NCBI GenBank assembly: GCA_027485235.1
Contig: JAIXRJ010000027.1
Coordinates: forward strand, 1 to 51,696
DNA from: Comamonadaceae bacterium
GTDB lineage: Bacteria; Pseudomonadota; Gammaproteobacteria; Burkholderiales; Burkholderiaceae_C
Length of the DNA: 51,696 nucleotides
Reading direction: 5' to 3'
In this document: positions 45,153-51,696 of the stretch, piece after piece
Position numbering within the stretch: the first letter of the stretch is position 1
How the letters are laid out: every line of letters starts with the position of its first letter
The notes under the pieces: model-generated
What the model was told of the DNA's origin: nothing
Seen by the model: the letters and a program-made list of their open reading frames with translations, nothing else
The model's database searches: none
Translations under genes and position numbers: made by a program

Positions 45153-46865
45153 TCACATGCCTGTGTAGTTGGGCCCGCCGCCACCTTCCGGTGTCACCCA
45201 GACAATGTTTTGTGTCGGGTCCTTGATGTCGCAGGTCTTGCAGTGCACACAATTTTGGGCGTTGATCTGCAGGCGGTCGCTGTTGTCCGCGTTCTTGACG
45301 TACTCGTACACCCCGGCAGGGCAGTAGCGCGCCTCGGGCCCTGCGTATTTCGCCAGGTTGATGCCCACGGGCACTGAGGCGTCTTTGAGCGTCAGGTGCG
45401 CCGGCTGGTTTTCTTCGTGGTTGGTGTTGCTGATGAACACGCTGCTCAAACGGTCAAACGTGAGTTTGCCGTCTGGCTTGGGGTAATCGATCTTGGGGCA
45501 ATCGGCTGCAGGCTTCAGATACGTGTGGTCGGCCTTGTCGCGGCGCAGCGTCCACGGAATGTGGCCGCGCAAGACAAACTGCTCAAAGCCGTTCATGAGC
45601 GTGGCCACCGTGAGGCCCTTCTTGAACCAGGTCTTGAAGTTGCGCGACTTGTTCAGTTCGGTGTAGAGCCAGCTGGCTTCAAAGGCCTCAGGGTAGGCGG
45701 CCAGTTCGTCGTGCTGGCGGCCTGCCTGCAGCGCGTCGTAAGCGGCCTCTGCGGCCAGCATGCCGGTTTTGATGGCGGCGTGGCTGCCCTTGATGCGGCT
45801 GACGTTCAGGTAACCGGCGTCGCAGCCGACCAGCGCGCCACCCGGGAACACGGTCTTGGGCAGGCTCATCAGACCGCCAGCCGTGATGGCGCGTGCGCCG
45901 TAGCCGATGCGCTTGGCGTTGACTTCGCCTTGGTCGTTGGTGAAGTACCACTGGATGTTGTGGTGGGTCTTCCAGCGCTGGAACTCTTCAAAGGGGCTCA
46001 GCCAAGGGTTGGCATAGTCCAGACCGACCACGTAGCCGATGGCGATCTTGTTGTCTTCCATGTGGTACATGAAAGCGCCACCGTAGGTGTCGTTGTTCAT
46101 GGGCCAGCCAGCGGTGTGCATCACAAAGCCGGGGGTGTGGCGCGAAGGGTCGATCTCCCACACTTCTTTGATGCCGATGCCGTAGCTTTGCGGGTCACGG
46201 CCTGCGTCGAGTTTGTATTGGGCGATCAGCTGCTTGCCCAAGTGGCCGCGTGCGCCTTCGGCGAACACGGTGTACTTGGCGTGCAGTTCCATGCCGAGCT
46301 GGAAGTTTTCGGTCGGCTCGCCGTCTTTGCCCACGCCCATGTTGCCGGTGGCGACGCCCTTTACCGAAGGTAAACCCCCGTTCGCGCTGCCGTCTTCGTT
46401 GTAAAGCACTTCGGCAGCGGTGAAGCCAGGGAAGATTTCCACGCCCAGGTTTTCAGCCTGTTGGCCCAACCAGCGGGTGAAGTTCGACAGGCTGATGATG
46501 TAGTTGCCGTGGTTTTGGGCGCACTCGGGCAAGAAAATGCCGGGGGTGCGGGTGGCACCGGTCTCGCTCAAAAAGCTCCAGGCGTCGTCGGTCACGGGTT
46601 GGTTGAGGGGCGCGCCTAACTCTTTCCAGTTGGGGAAGAGCTCGGTCAAGGCCTTGGGGTCCATGATCGCGCCCGACAGGATGTGCGCGCCGGGCTCGCC
46701 GCCTTTTTCAAGGACGACGACCGAGAAGTCCTGGCCTTTTTCAGCAGCCAGTTGCTTGAGGCGGATGGCGGCGGACAGGCCAGCGGGACCGCCGCCGACC
46801 ACGACGACGTCGTATTCCATGGATTCGCGGGGGCCGTAGGTGCTGAGGATGTCTTCGGGGCTCAT
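45153..46865 (-). CDS. Electron transfer flavoprotein-ubiquinone oxidoreductase
   Basis: ETF-QO passes electrons from ETF (fed by acyl-CoA dehydrogenases and other flavoprotein dehydrogenases) to the ubiquinone pool at the inner membrane. The 570-residue protein has the N-terminal FAD site YDVVVVGGGPAGLSAAIRLK, GAHILSGAIMDPKALTELFP, a ubiquinone-binding domain and RIKGSHAAIKTGMLAAEAAY. The C-terminal [4Fe-4S] ligands lie in RYCPAGVYEY and NCVHCKTCDIKDP (four Cys visible). It is complete and lies alone on the minus strand, divergent from the SDR gene. It fits the acyl-CoA-related neighbours downstream. Confidence 0.97.
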   Translation of the reverse strand: MSPEDILSTYGPRESMEYDVVVVGGGPAGLSAAIRLKQLAAEKGQDFSVVVLEKGGEPGAHILSGAIMDPKALTELFPNWKELGAPLNQPVTDDAWSFLSETGATRTPGIFLPECAQNHGNYIISLSNFTRWLGQQAENLGVEIFPGFTAAEVLYNEDGSANGGLPSVKGVATGNMGVGKDGEPTENFQLGMELHAKYTVFAEGARGHLGKQLIAQYKLDAGRDPQSYGIGIKEVWEIDPSRHTPGFVMHTAGWPMNNDTYGGAFMYHMEDNKIAIGYVVGLDYANPWLSPFEEFQRWKTHHNIQWYFTNDQGEVNAKRIGYGARAITAGGLMSLPKTVFPGGALVGCDAGYLNVSRIKGSHAAIKTGMLAAEAAYDALQAGRQHDELAAYPEAFEASWLYTELNKSRNFKTWFKKGLTVATLMNGFEQFVLRGHIPWTLRRDKADHTYLKPAADCPKIDYPKPDGKLTFDRLSSVFISNTNHEENQPAHLTLKDASVPVGINLAKYAGPEARYCPAGVYEYVKNADNSDRLQINAQNCVHCKTCDIKDPTQNIVWVTPEGGGGPNYTGM

Positions 46866-47015
46866 GAACGTCTCTTCTGGGGAAAGGGGTCAAAACAAGG
46901 GCCCAAACACACAGTGTCGGGCGCGTGACTCATTTTATGCGGCTCTGCCCGACTTGCCCCGCACAATGGTGTCAACCGTTTTTGCCCACTGGGGTCCATT
47001 CTTGAAGGAGTTGTC

Positions 47016-47798
47016 ATGGCTTATGAAATCGATTTGTCCGGCCGCGTGGCCTTGGTCACCGGCGCTTCGGGCGGCTTGGGTGCGCAATTTGCCAAAACCC
47101 TGGCTGCAGCAGGCGCGGGCGTGGTGCTGGCCAGCCGCCGCATCGAAAAGCTCAAAGACCTGCGGGCCGAAATCGAGGCTGCTGGCGGCGACGCGCATGT
47201 GGTCGAGATGGATGTGACCGACCGCCACAGCATTGCAGCGGCCGTGGCGCATGCCGAAACTGAGATGGGCAGCATCGACATTTTGGTGAATAACTCAGGC
47301 GTGAGCACCACCCAGCGCATCCAGGACGTGACCGAAGAAGACTACGACTTCATCATGAACACCAACGTGCGCGGTGCGTTTTTTGTGGCGCAAGAGGTGG
47401 GCAAGCGCATGCTGGCGCGGGCCAAGGGCGCGGCACCAGGCAGCTTCACCGGCGGACGCATCATCAACATCGCGTCGATGGCGGGCCTGAAAGTGCTGCC
47501 GCAAATTGGCGTGTACTGCATGAGCAAGGCGGCCGTGATCCAGATGACCAAGGCCTTTGCGGTGGAGTGGGGCAAGTTCGGCATCAACGTGAACGCGATT
47601 TGCCCGGGTTACATCGACACCGAAATCAACCACCACCACTGGCAAACCGAGCAGGGCCAAAAGCTCATCAGCATGCTGCCGCGCAAGCGCGTGGGCCAGC
47701 CGCAAGACCTGGACGCTTTGCTGATGCTGCTGGCCAGCGATCAAAGCCACTTCATCAACGGTGCGGTGGTGTCGGCCGACGACGGTTTCGCGGTGTAA
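47016..47798 (+). CDS. SDR family NAD(P)-dependent oxidoreductase
   Basis: This 260-residue classical SDR has the coenzyme motif TGASGGLGAQF and DVTDR, with DILVNNSGVSTTQR. The Ser of IINIASMAG, the catalytic pair YCMSK (Tyr, Lys) and the C-terminal NAICPGYIDTEINHHH are also present. SASRR-type residues after the second strand (LASRRIEKL) suggest NADP(H) preference. The substrate is unknown; 3-hydroxyacyl-CoA-type SDRs look similar. GAAGGAG lies upstream of ATG 47016. It is followed 11 nt later by a hotdog thioesterase, so the pair is probably co-transcribed. Confidence 0.92.
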   Translation: MAYEIDLSGRVALVTGASGGLGAQFAKTLAAAGAGVVLASRRIEKLKDLRAEIEAAGGDAHVVEMDVTDRHSIAAAVAHAETEMGSIDILVNNSGVSTTQRIQDVTEEDYDFIMNTNVRGAFFVAQEVGKRMLARAKGAAPGSFTGGRIINIASMAGLKVLPQIGVYCMSKAAVIQMTKAFAVEWGKFGINVNAICPGYIDTEINHHHWQTEQGQKLISMLPRKRVGQPQDLDALLMLLASDQSHFINGAVVSADDGFAV

Positions 47799-47809
47799 GG
47801 GCCTGAGCC

Positions 47810-48232
47810 ATGAAGCTGGAGTTGCCCGAACACAAAAAACTGGTGCATCAACTGGTCATCCCCATCCGCTGGGGTGACATGGACGCCATGGGCCACGTCA
47901 ACAACACGGTGTACTTTCGCTACATGGAGACGCTGCGCATCGACTGGTTTGAGGCGATTGGGTGCCAGGTCAACCCTCAAGGGCAAGGGCCGGTGATCGT
48001 CAATGCGTTTTGCAACTTCTACAAACAGTTTGAATACCCAGGCGACATCTTGGCCAAGATGTTTGTGAGCGATCCGGGCCGCACCACCTTTGAGAGTTGG
48101 TGCACGCTGGAGCGCACCGACCAGCCGGGTGTGGTGTTTGCCGCCGGAGGCGCCACCACGATTTGGGTGGATTTTCCCAATCAAAAAGCCGTGACCCTGC
48201 CCGACTGGGTGCGGGCCTTGGTCAGCGACTAG
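47810..48232 (+). CDS. 4-hydroxybenzoyl-CoA-thioesterase-type (hotdog) acyl-CoA thioesterase
   Basis: The 140-residue hotdog-fold protein has the 4HBT signature IRWGDMDAMGHVNNTVYFRY with the catalytic Asp, then YMETLRIDWF and FCNFYKQFEYPGDI. It should hydrolyse an acyl-CoA thioester in the cytosol; the chain specificity is unknown. It starts 11 nt after the SDR stop. With the adjacent ETF-QO gene the context suggests acyl-CoA metabolism. A single REP element lies between it and the convergent PF10118 gene. Confidence 0.92.
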   Translation: MKLELPEHKKLVHQLVIPIRWGDMDAMGHVNNTVYFRYMETLRIDWFEAIGCQVNPQGQGPVIVNAFCNFYKQFEYPGDILAKMFVSDPGRTTFESWCTLERTDQPGVVFAAGGATTIWVDFPNQKAVTLPDWVRALVSD

Positions 48233-48244
48233 GTGCTATTTTTT

Positions 48245-48267
48245 GTAGGAGCGCACCCCCGTGCGCG
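48245..48267. repeat. Single REP element
   Basis: GTAGGAGC heads a palindrome GCGCAC-cccc-GTGCGC followed by GA, in the 41-nt convergent spacer between the thioesterase and PF10118 genes. The head and the C-run centre match the left half of the REPIN at 13904, so both belong to one family. It may also act as a transcript-end hairpin; a T-run (TTTTTT) precedes it on the plus strand. Confidence 0.65.
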
Positions 48268-48273
48268 AAAGCC

Positions 48274-49167
48274 TCAAGTGGCCGATGGAGCGGTTGCGCC
48301 CACCGCACGCCATTGGTCTGCGTGGCTTTCCAGCCAATCTTTCGACAAGGTGGCGCTGCCGACTTGCATGGGGTGAAAGTCTTTCCGGGTGTATTCCCAA
48401 ACGGGTTTGGCCACACGCCAGACCATACCGTGGCGGCCGAACAAGAACTTGGACGCCGACCACCAGGTGGAGGGCTTGAAGAGCGTCTTGTCATGCCAGA
48501 GGTTGTTGACCGTTTGGCGGAAGACGTCGGTGCTGAACTGGAGGGTCACGTACCAAAACCAGCGCATGCGCCAAGTGTGGTTGCCGCCCAAGCGTTGGTA
48601 CAAGTCAAAGGCGACGCATTTGTGTTCGGACTCTTCGGCCGCATGCCAGCGCCAGAGGGTCTTGAGGGGGTCTTCCGCGCCAGCAAACCAGTCGCCGGCT
48701 TGGTCCATGCGGTCCAACGTCAGGTCGCCAAAGATGGAGGTGTAGTGCTCAAAAGCGGCGGTGATGGCCAGCTCGTGCAGGTAACCCTTGTCGCTTTTGC
48801 TGAAAAACTCTTCGCGCCCTTTTTTCAGGCGTTGCTCAGCACGGGGGCCCCAATGGTTGACGAAGCCTTGTTTTTCCAGGTGCGCGTTGTACAGCGCATG
48901 CAGGTGGCGGTGGGTGGCTTCTTGGCCCACAAAGCCTTTGGCGATTTGCTTGAGCTCGGCGTTTTCGGGGGTGTCTGGCAGGTTTTTGGCGCCATTTTTG
49001 ACCGCGTCGATGAAAGACTGCTCTCCAACCGGAAAGCTCATCGACAAAGCGTTGGCATAGGCTGTGAGAAAAGCGTCGCCGCCGTTCCAATGGCGAGAAA
49101 AACCTTGGCTCAGGTCCACGCTGAGGCGGCGGACGGTCAACTCGGTGGGGGCTTGGGGTGTGCTCAT
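48274..49167 (-). CDS. PF10118-type predicted metal-dependent hydrolase (ferritin-like diiron motifs)
   Basis: This 297-residue protein matches the family annotated as predicted metal-dependent hydrolase (PF10118, COG3687). It is helical and carries ferritin-like metal motifs: EATHRHLH (ExxH), FEHYTSIFGD and AAEESEHKCVAFD (ExxH). A diiron site is therefore plausible, more like an oxygenase or desaturase than a hydrolase. It may be membrane-associated near WFWYVTLQF. ATG 49167 gives MSTPQAPTELTVRRLSVDL. It is divergent from the tetR gene with a 101-nt spacer holding two nested palindromes. It is the likely target of that regulator. Confidence 0.88.
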   Translation of the reverse strand: MSTPQAPTELTVRRLSVDLSQGFSRHWNGGDAFLTAYANALSMSFPVGEQSFIDAVKNGAKNLPDTPENAELKQIAKGFVGQEATHRHLHALYNAHLEKQGFVNHWGPRAEQRLKKGREEFFSKSDKGYLHELAITAAFEHYTSIFGDLTLDRMDQAGDWFAGAEDPLKTLWRWHAAEESEHKCVAFDLYQRLGGNHTWRMRWFWYVTLQFSTDVFRQTVNNLWHDKTLFKPSTWWSASKFLFGRHGMVWRVAKPVWEYTRKDFHPMQVGSATLSKDWLESHADQWRAVGATAPSAT

Positions 49168-49194
49168 GGTGGGCTTGGGTGGGTGTTCAGTCAG

Positions 49195-49251
49195 AATGTG
49201 AGCATTGTTCAGGTTTTGCAAAGACCTTGCAACTCGCGATCTGCTCACATT
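49195..49251. promoter_or_regulatory. Nested palindromes in the tetR/PF10118 divergent spacer
   Basis: AATGTGAGCA (49195-49204) and TGCTCACATT (49242-49251) are perfect inverted repeats. Inside them TTGCAA-N5-TTGCAA (49216-49232) is a second palindrome. Their centres, 49223 and 49224, almost coincide. The inner 17-bp site has the size of a TetR-family operator; the outer pair might bind a second dimer or loop. Binding is inference. Confidence 0.6.
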
Positions 49252-49268
49252 TTTTCGAGGGCGTTTTC

Positions 49269-49985
49269 ATGGCCGCAGCCAAACCCAGCAAGACCACCGC
49301 TCAGCCGCAAGCCCCAGCCAGCCTGCGTCGCCAGCCCTCCCAGGCGCGGGCGCAGCAAACGATGCAAACCCTGTTCAAGGCCGCTGCTCAGATTTTGGAC
49401 AAAGAGGGCGAGGCGGGTTTGACGACCAACAAGGTGGCCGCGGCCGCCGGTTTTTCGATTGGCACACTCTACCAATACTTTCCCAGCAAAGAGGTGCTGG
49501 TGCAGGCCATGGCGGCCAAAGGGCAGGGCATGGTGTTGCAAGAGTTGGGGCGCTACCTGAGCGAGCTGGAGAACCTGCCCGATGTGCGGGCGCTGGATGG
49601 GCGAGAGCTGCTGGCCAAGGCGGTTCGCATCTTGGTGCGGGGCTTTGCAACGGGCAAGGGCTTGAGCCAAAGCCTGATTCACCTGTGCTGGACTTTGGAA
49701 AAGCCCGAAGAAACGGCCAGCGCCGTGCGTCAGGTGGCCGACCGTCTGGCCGTGTTTTTTGAGCGCATTGACCACCCGGCCCTGCAATCGCCCAGCACGG
49801 CCCAGCTGTTTGTGCTGACCCGTTCGGTGATTGGCACCTTGCGCAGCGCCAGCCTGGAAAAATCACCGCTGTTGGGCAGCCCCGCGTTTGAGCAGGCGCT
49901 GACCCAAATGGCGTGGGCTTTGCTGGCCAGGCCTGAATCCCATCAAGGCGCAGGTTTGACCTTGGGCGCGCGGCCCATCAAATAA
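49269..49985 (+). CDS. TetR/AcrR family transcriptional regulator
   Basis: The 238-residue protein has a long basic N-terminal extension (about 30 residues), the TetR helix-turn-helix DNA-binding domain (QTLFKAAAQILDKEGEAGLT, then NKVAAAAGFSIGTLYQYFPS and KEVLVQAM), and an all-helical ligand domain. The HTH recognition helix SIGTLYQYFP is canonical. The inducer is unknown; the neighbours suggest an acyl-CoA or lipid-like ligand. ATG 49269 lies 101 nt from the divergent PF10118 start. Its 3' end overlaps the convergent peroxidase-like gene by 43 bp. Confidence 0.92.
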   Translation: MAAAKPSKTTAQPQAPASLRRQPSQARAQQTMQTLFKAAAQILDKEGEAGLTTNKVAAAAGFSIGTLYQYFPSKEVLVQAMAAKGQGMVLQELGRYLSELENLPDVRALDGRELLAKAVRILVRGFATGKGLSQSLIHLCWTLEKPEETASAVRQVADRLAVFFERIDHPALQSPSTAQLFVLTRSVIGTLRSASLEKSPLLGSPAFEQALTQMAWALLARPESHQGAGLTLGARPIK

Positions 49986-50551
49986 AACTCGGGGTTGGGC
50001 ATCATGCCGCTGAAGCTGGCCATGCGGTTCGACAGGCCGAAGAAAGCGGTGATGGCCGCGATGTCCCAGATGTCTTCGTCGTCAAAGCCGTGCGCGTGCA
50101 GGGCCGCAAAGTCGGTGTCTTCCACTTGGTCGGAGTGGTTGCAGACCTTGAGCGCGAAGTCGAGCATGGCGCGCTGGCGGGGGCTGATGTCGGCTTTGCG
50201 GTAATTGATGGCGACCTGGTCGGCCACAAGGGGTTTTTTCTCGTAAATGCGCAAGATCGCGCCGTGCGCCACCACGCAATACAAGCAGTGGTTGGCCGCG
50301 CTGGTGGTGGTCACGATCATCTCGCGCTCACCCTTGGTCAGGCCACTCTCGCGCCCGACAGACTCGGGCACCATCAGGGCGTCGTGGTAAGCAAAAAACG
50401 CGCGCCACTCGGCGGGGCGGCGGGCAAATGCCAAAAACACATGGGGCACAAACCCGGCTTTTTCTTGCACTTCGAGCACTTTGGCCATGATGTCGTCTGG
50501 CAGGTCCTTGATTTCGGGGGTGGGGTAGCGTGGGGTGGGGGGTGTGCTCAT
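49943..50551 (-). CDS. AhpD-like peroxidase-related protein
   Basis: This 202-residue carboxymuconolactone-decarboxylase/AhpD-fold protein resembles the uncharacterised peroxidase-related family. It has TKGEREMIVTTTSAANHCLY with CVVAHGA, so the CxxC pair and the following His of AhpD are intact. DDEDIWDIAAITAFFGLSNR and the tail FYLMGRAP complete it. AhpD-type proteins recycle peroxidase partners with thiols. The start at 50551 is 57 nt from the divergent CMD-family gene. The 3' end overlaps the tetR gene by 43 bp (convergent). Confidence 0.9.
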   Translation of the reverse strand: MSTPPTPRYPTPEIKDLPDDIMAKVLEVQEKAGFVPHVFLAFARRPAEWRAFFAYHDALMVPESVGRESGLTKGEREMIVTTTSAANHCLYCVVAHGAILRIYEKKPLVADQVAINYRKADISPRQRAMLDFALKVCNHSDQVEDTDFAALHAHGFDDEDIWDIAAITAFFGLSNRMASFSGMMPNPEFYLMGRAPKVKPAP

Positions 50552-50608
50552 GGTGTCTCCAATCGTTGATGCTTTTGATTATGCTCATGACACTTCAAGG
50601 AGCCTGTC

Positions 50609-51034
50609 ATGTCCAACACACCCGCACGTTCACCCATCGAGCAAGCCCGCGAGGCCCGTCCTGACGACGCCGCTTTCCAGGCGGGCTTGACCACCCGCAC
50701 CCAGGTCATGGGCCCTGAGTATGTCGATCGCGCCTTGGGCGCCGCCACCGACTACACCATACCCATGCAGGAATTCATCACCCGCAACGCTTGGGGCAAT
50801 GTCTGGCAACGGCCGGGTTTGGACATGAAGACCCGCAGCCTCATCACTGTGGCCATGTTGACCGCTCAGGGCAAACAGCATGAGCTCAAAGCCCATGTGC
50901 GCGGCGCCCTGAACAACGGTGCCACGCCTGAAGAAATCCGTGAACTCATGCTGCACGCCACCGTTTACTGTGGTTTTCCGACAGCGATTGACGCTTTCCG
51001 CAGCGCCACAGAGGTGGTGGAGTCTTTGGCCTGA
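50609..51034 (+). CDS. Carboxymuconolactone decarboxylase (PcaC-like) family protein
   Basis: The 141-residue protein resembles PcaC, the decarboxylase of the protocatechuate branch of the beta-ketoadipate pathway: PEYVDRALGAATDYTIPMQE, the WGNVWQRPGLDMKTRSLITV core and NNGATPEEIRELMLHATVYC. Unlike AhpD it has no CxxC. No other pca gene is in the window, so the pathway role is uncertain and it may be a general CMD-family protein. A CAAGGAG ribosome site precedes ATG 50609. It is divergent from the AhpD-like gene and convergent to the FadL-type gene. Confidence 0.88.
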   Translation: MSNTPARSPIEQAREARPDDAAFQAGLTTRTQVMGPEYVDRALGAATDYTIPMQEFITRNAWGNVWQRPGLDMKTRSLITVAMLTAQGKQHELKAHVRGALNNGATPEEIRELMLHATVYCGFPTAIDAFRSATEVVESLA

Positions 51035-51086
51035 GGGTTCGGGCGATCGACAGGGCCAGATATCCCCCGGGCCTGAGAAGCCTGCT

Positions 51087-51696
51087 TTAAAAGCGCGATT
51101 GGTAACCCAGTCGAAGCACTTGGGTGTGTCCCTGTAGTGAAACGCCTGTACTTGCACCTGTGCCGATCGCTGTTCTCTGGGGCGCAGCGTCGTAACTGAA
51201 GCTGATGTCGGACTTGCCATCGAGTTTCAGGGTCGCGCCAAAAGCGAAGTGGCTGTTGTCGATGGCTGGCGACAGGATGTTTTGCATCACACGGCTGCTG
51301 TCGATTTGTGCGTTGTTTTTGCTATAGCCAGCGCGCAGAGTCCAAGTTGGGTTCAGCTCCCAAGCCGCCCCGATTTTAAAGATCTTTTGATCGCTCCACA
51401 AAGGGCCAGCGGGATCTTGATTCGCTTTGACCGCGCCGTAATTGACCTGGGTCCAGTCTGCGGCCAAGGTCACTGCAGGCGTCACTTTCCAGGCTGCACC
51501 GATACCGTAATCGGAAGGCAAATCGACTTTGCCTTGGCTGTACATGAGGATGTCCTGAGAATAACCAGGCATGGCGCTCATCGATGTTTTGGATCGGTAA
51601 GTTGTGCCCAGAGACAGTTCTGGCGTGACGTGCCACAGGGCCCCAATTCGAGCACTCCAGCCTGATGCCGATTGGGTGCCATGACTTGGGATCGCA
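51087..51696 (-). CDS. FadL/TodX-type outer membrane transport protein, C-terminal part (cut by window edge)
   Basis: About 202 C-terminal residues are visible; the N-terminus lies beyond the right edge. Alternating strands such as WTLRAGYSKNNAQIDSSRV and GIGAAWKVTPAVTLAADWTQ with SDISFSYDAA indicate an outer membrane beta barrel. The end TQVLRLGYQSRF has the terminal aromatic recognised by BAM. The pattern of PSDYGIGAAWK and NPTWTLRAGY fits the FadL family, which imports long-chain fatty acids or aromatic hydrocarbons. It suits the acyl-CoA-related genes nearby. Confidence 0.85.
   Translation of the reverse strand, partial: AIPSHGTQSASGWSARIGALWHVTPELSLGTTYRSKTSMSAMPGYSQDILMYSQGKVDLPSDYGIGAAWKVTPAVTLAADWTQVNYGAVKANQDPAGPLWSDQKIFKIGAAWELNPTWTLRAGYSKNNAQIDSSRVMQNILSPAIDNSHFAFGATLKLDGKSDISFSYDAAPQRTAIGTGASTGVSLQGHTQVLRLGYQSRF

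Noticed and set aside
50609..51034. Complete protocatechuate (pca) pathway locus
   Set aside because: Only one PcaC-like protein is present; neighbours are AhpD-like and FadL-like, so the pathway cannot be claimed.

Overview
The window is about 51.7 kb of a GC-rich, gene-dense chromosome that looks betaproteobacterial, most likely Burkholderiales (Comamonadaceae-like, for example a Limnohabitans/Rhodoferax relative). This rests on the pyrG-kdsA-DUF1330-eno order, the dapA-bamC pair, the style of the ParE/ParC, RoxA and TRAP proteins, and GTAGGAGC-headed REP palindromes. The genus is an inference. I see no rRNA, tRNA, CRISPR array, insertion sequence or prophage. The longest stretch without a gene is 291 bp (3372-3662). 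Both ends cut genes: enolase on the left and a FadL-type outer membrane protein on the right.

Layout. 1-3371 (minus): pyrG, kdsA, DUF1330, eno. 3663-5382 (plus): coaBC and dut. 5499-7240: a divergent SlyD-like isomerase and the ribosomal oxygenase roxA. 7424-9784: an Ala/Pro-rich lipoprotein, a bidirectional terminator, then bamC and dapA (minus). 9896-11788 (minus): an MFS transporter, a 39-residue membrane-type peptide and a methyltransferase. 11911-16829 (plus): parE, parC and a DUF3237 gene, with a LexA-like box in front of parE and a REPIN between parE and parC. 16838-17872 (minus): RidA and DUF1993 proteins. 18084-20612 (plus): comEC. 20821-25440 (minus): DUF2069, an FAD-linked oxidase, thyA, folA, DUF4337 and xth in a tight row. 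25462-26721 (plus): a YihY/BrkB protein.

26738-30492 (minus): metY, an alpha/beta hydrolase, a cytochrome P450 and an Mpo1-like (DUF962) protein, the first three joined by 4-bp overlaps. 30606-34387 (plus): a CBS protein, aroC, an HcaT-like MFS transporter and a hydrolase. 34524-38456 (plus): a compact six-gene unit (FrnE/DsbA-like, LigB/DODA dioxygenase, exported histidine phosphatase, DUF393 thiol protein, exported sulfatase-modifying-factor-like protein, SDR). 38473-41677: a radical SAM protein (minus) divergent from a J-domain protein (plus). 41712-44961 (minus): TRAP transporter dctP-dctQ-dctM followed by a lone gcvH. 45153-51696: ETF-quinone oxidoreductase, SDR, thioesterase, PF10118 protein, TetR regulator, two AhpD-fold proteins and the partial FadL-type porin, a group with a lipid or acyl-CoA flavour.

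Most of the window is housekeeping. The points most worth a second look are regulatory or are small uncharacterised operons: the LexA-like palindrome before parE; two perfect palindromes flanking the dctP -10 box; mutually exclusive hairpins between dctP and dctQ; a co-centred double palindrome at the tetR/PF10118 divergence; a 39-codon gene coupled to the MFS gene by ATGA; the metY-hydrolase-P450-Mpo1 and DsbA-to-SDR operons; a radical SAM protein with CX4CX2C cysteine spacing; and several genes whose -10-like boxes sit 7-9 nt from the ATG, which suggests leaderless mRNAs.
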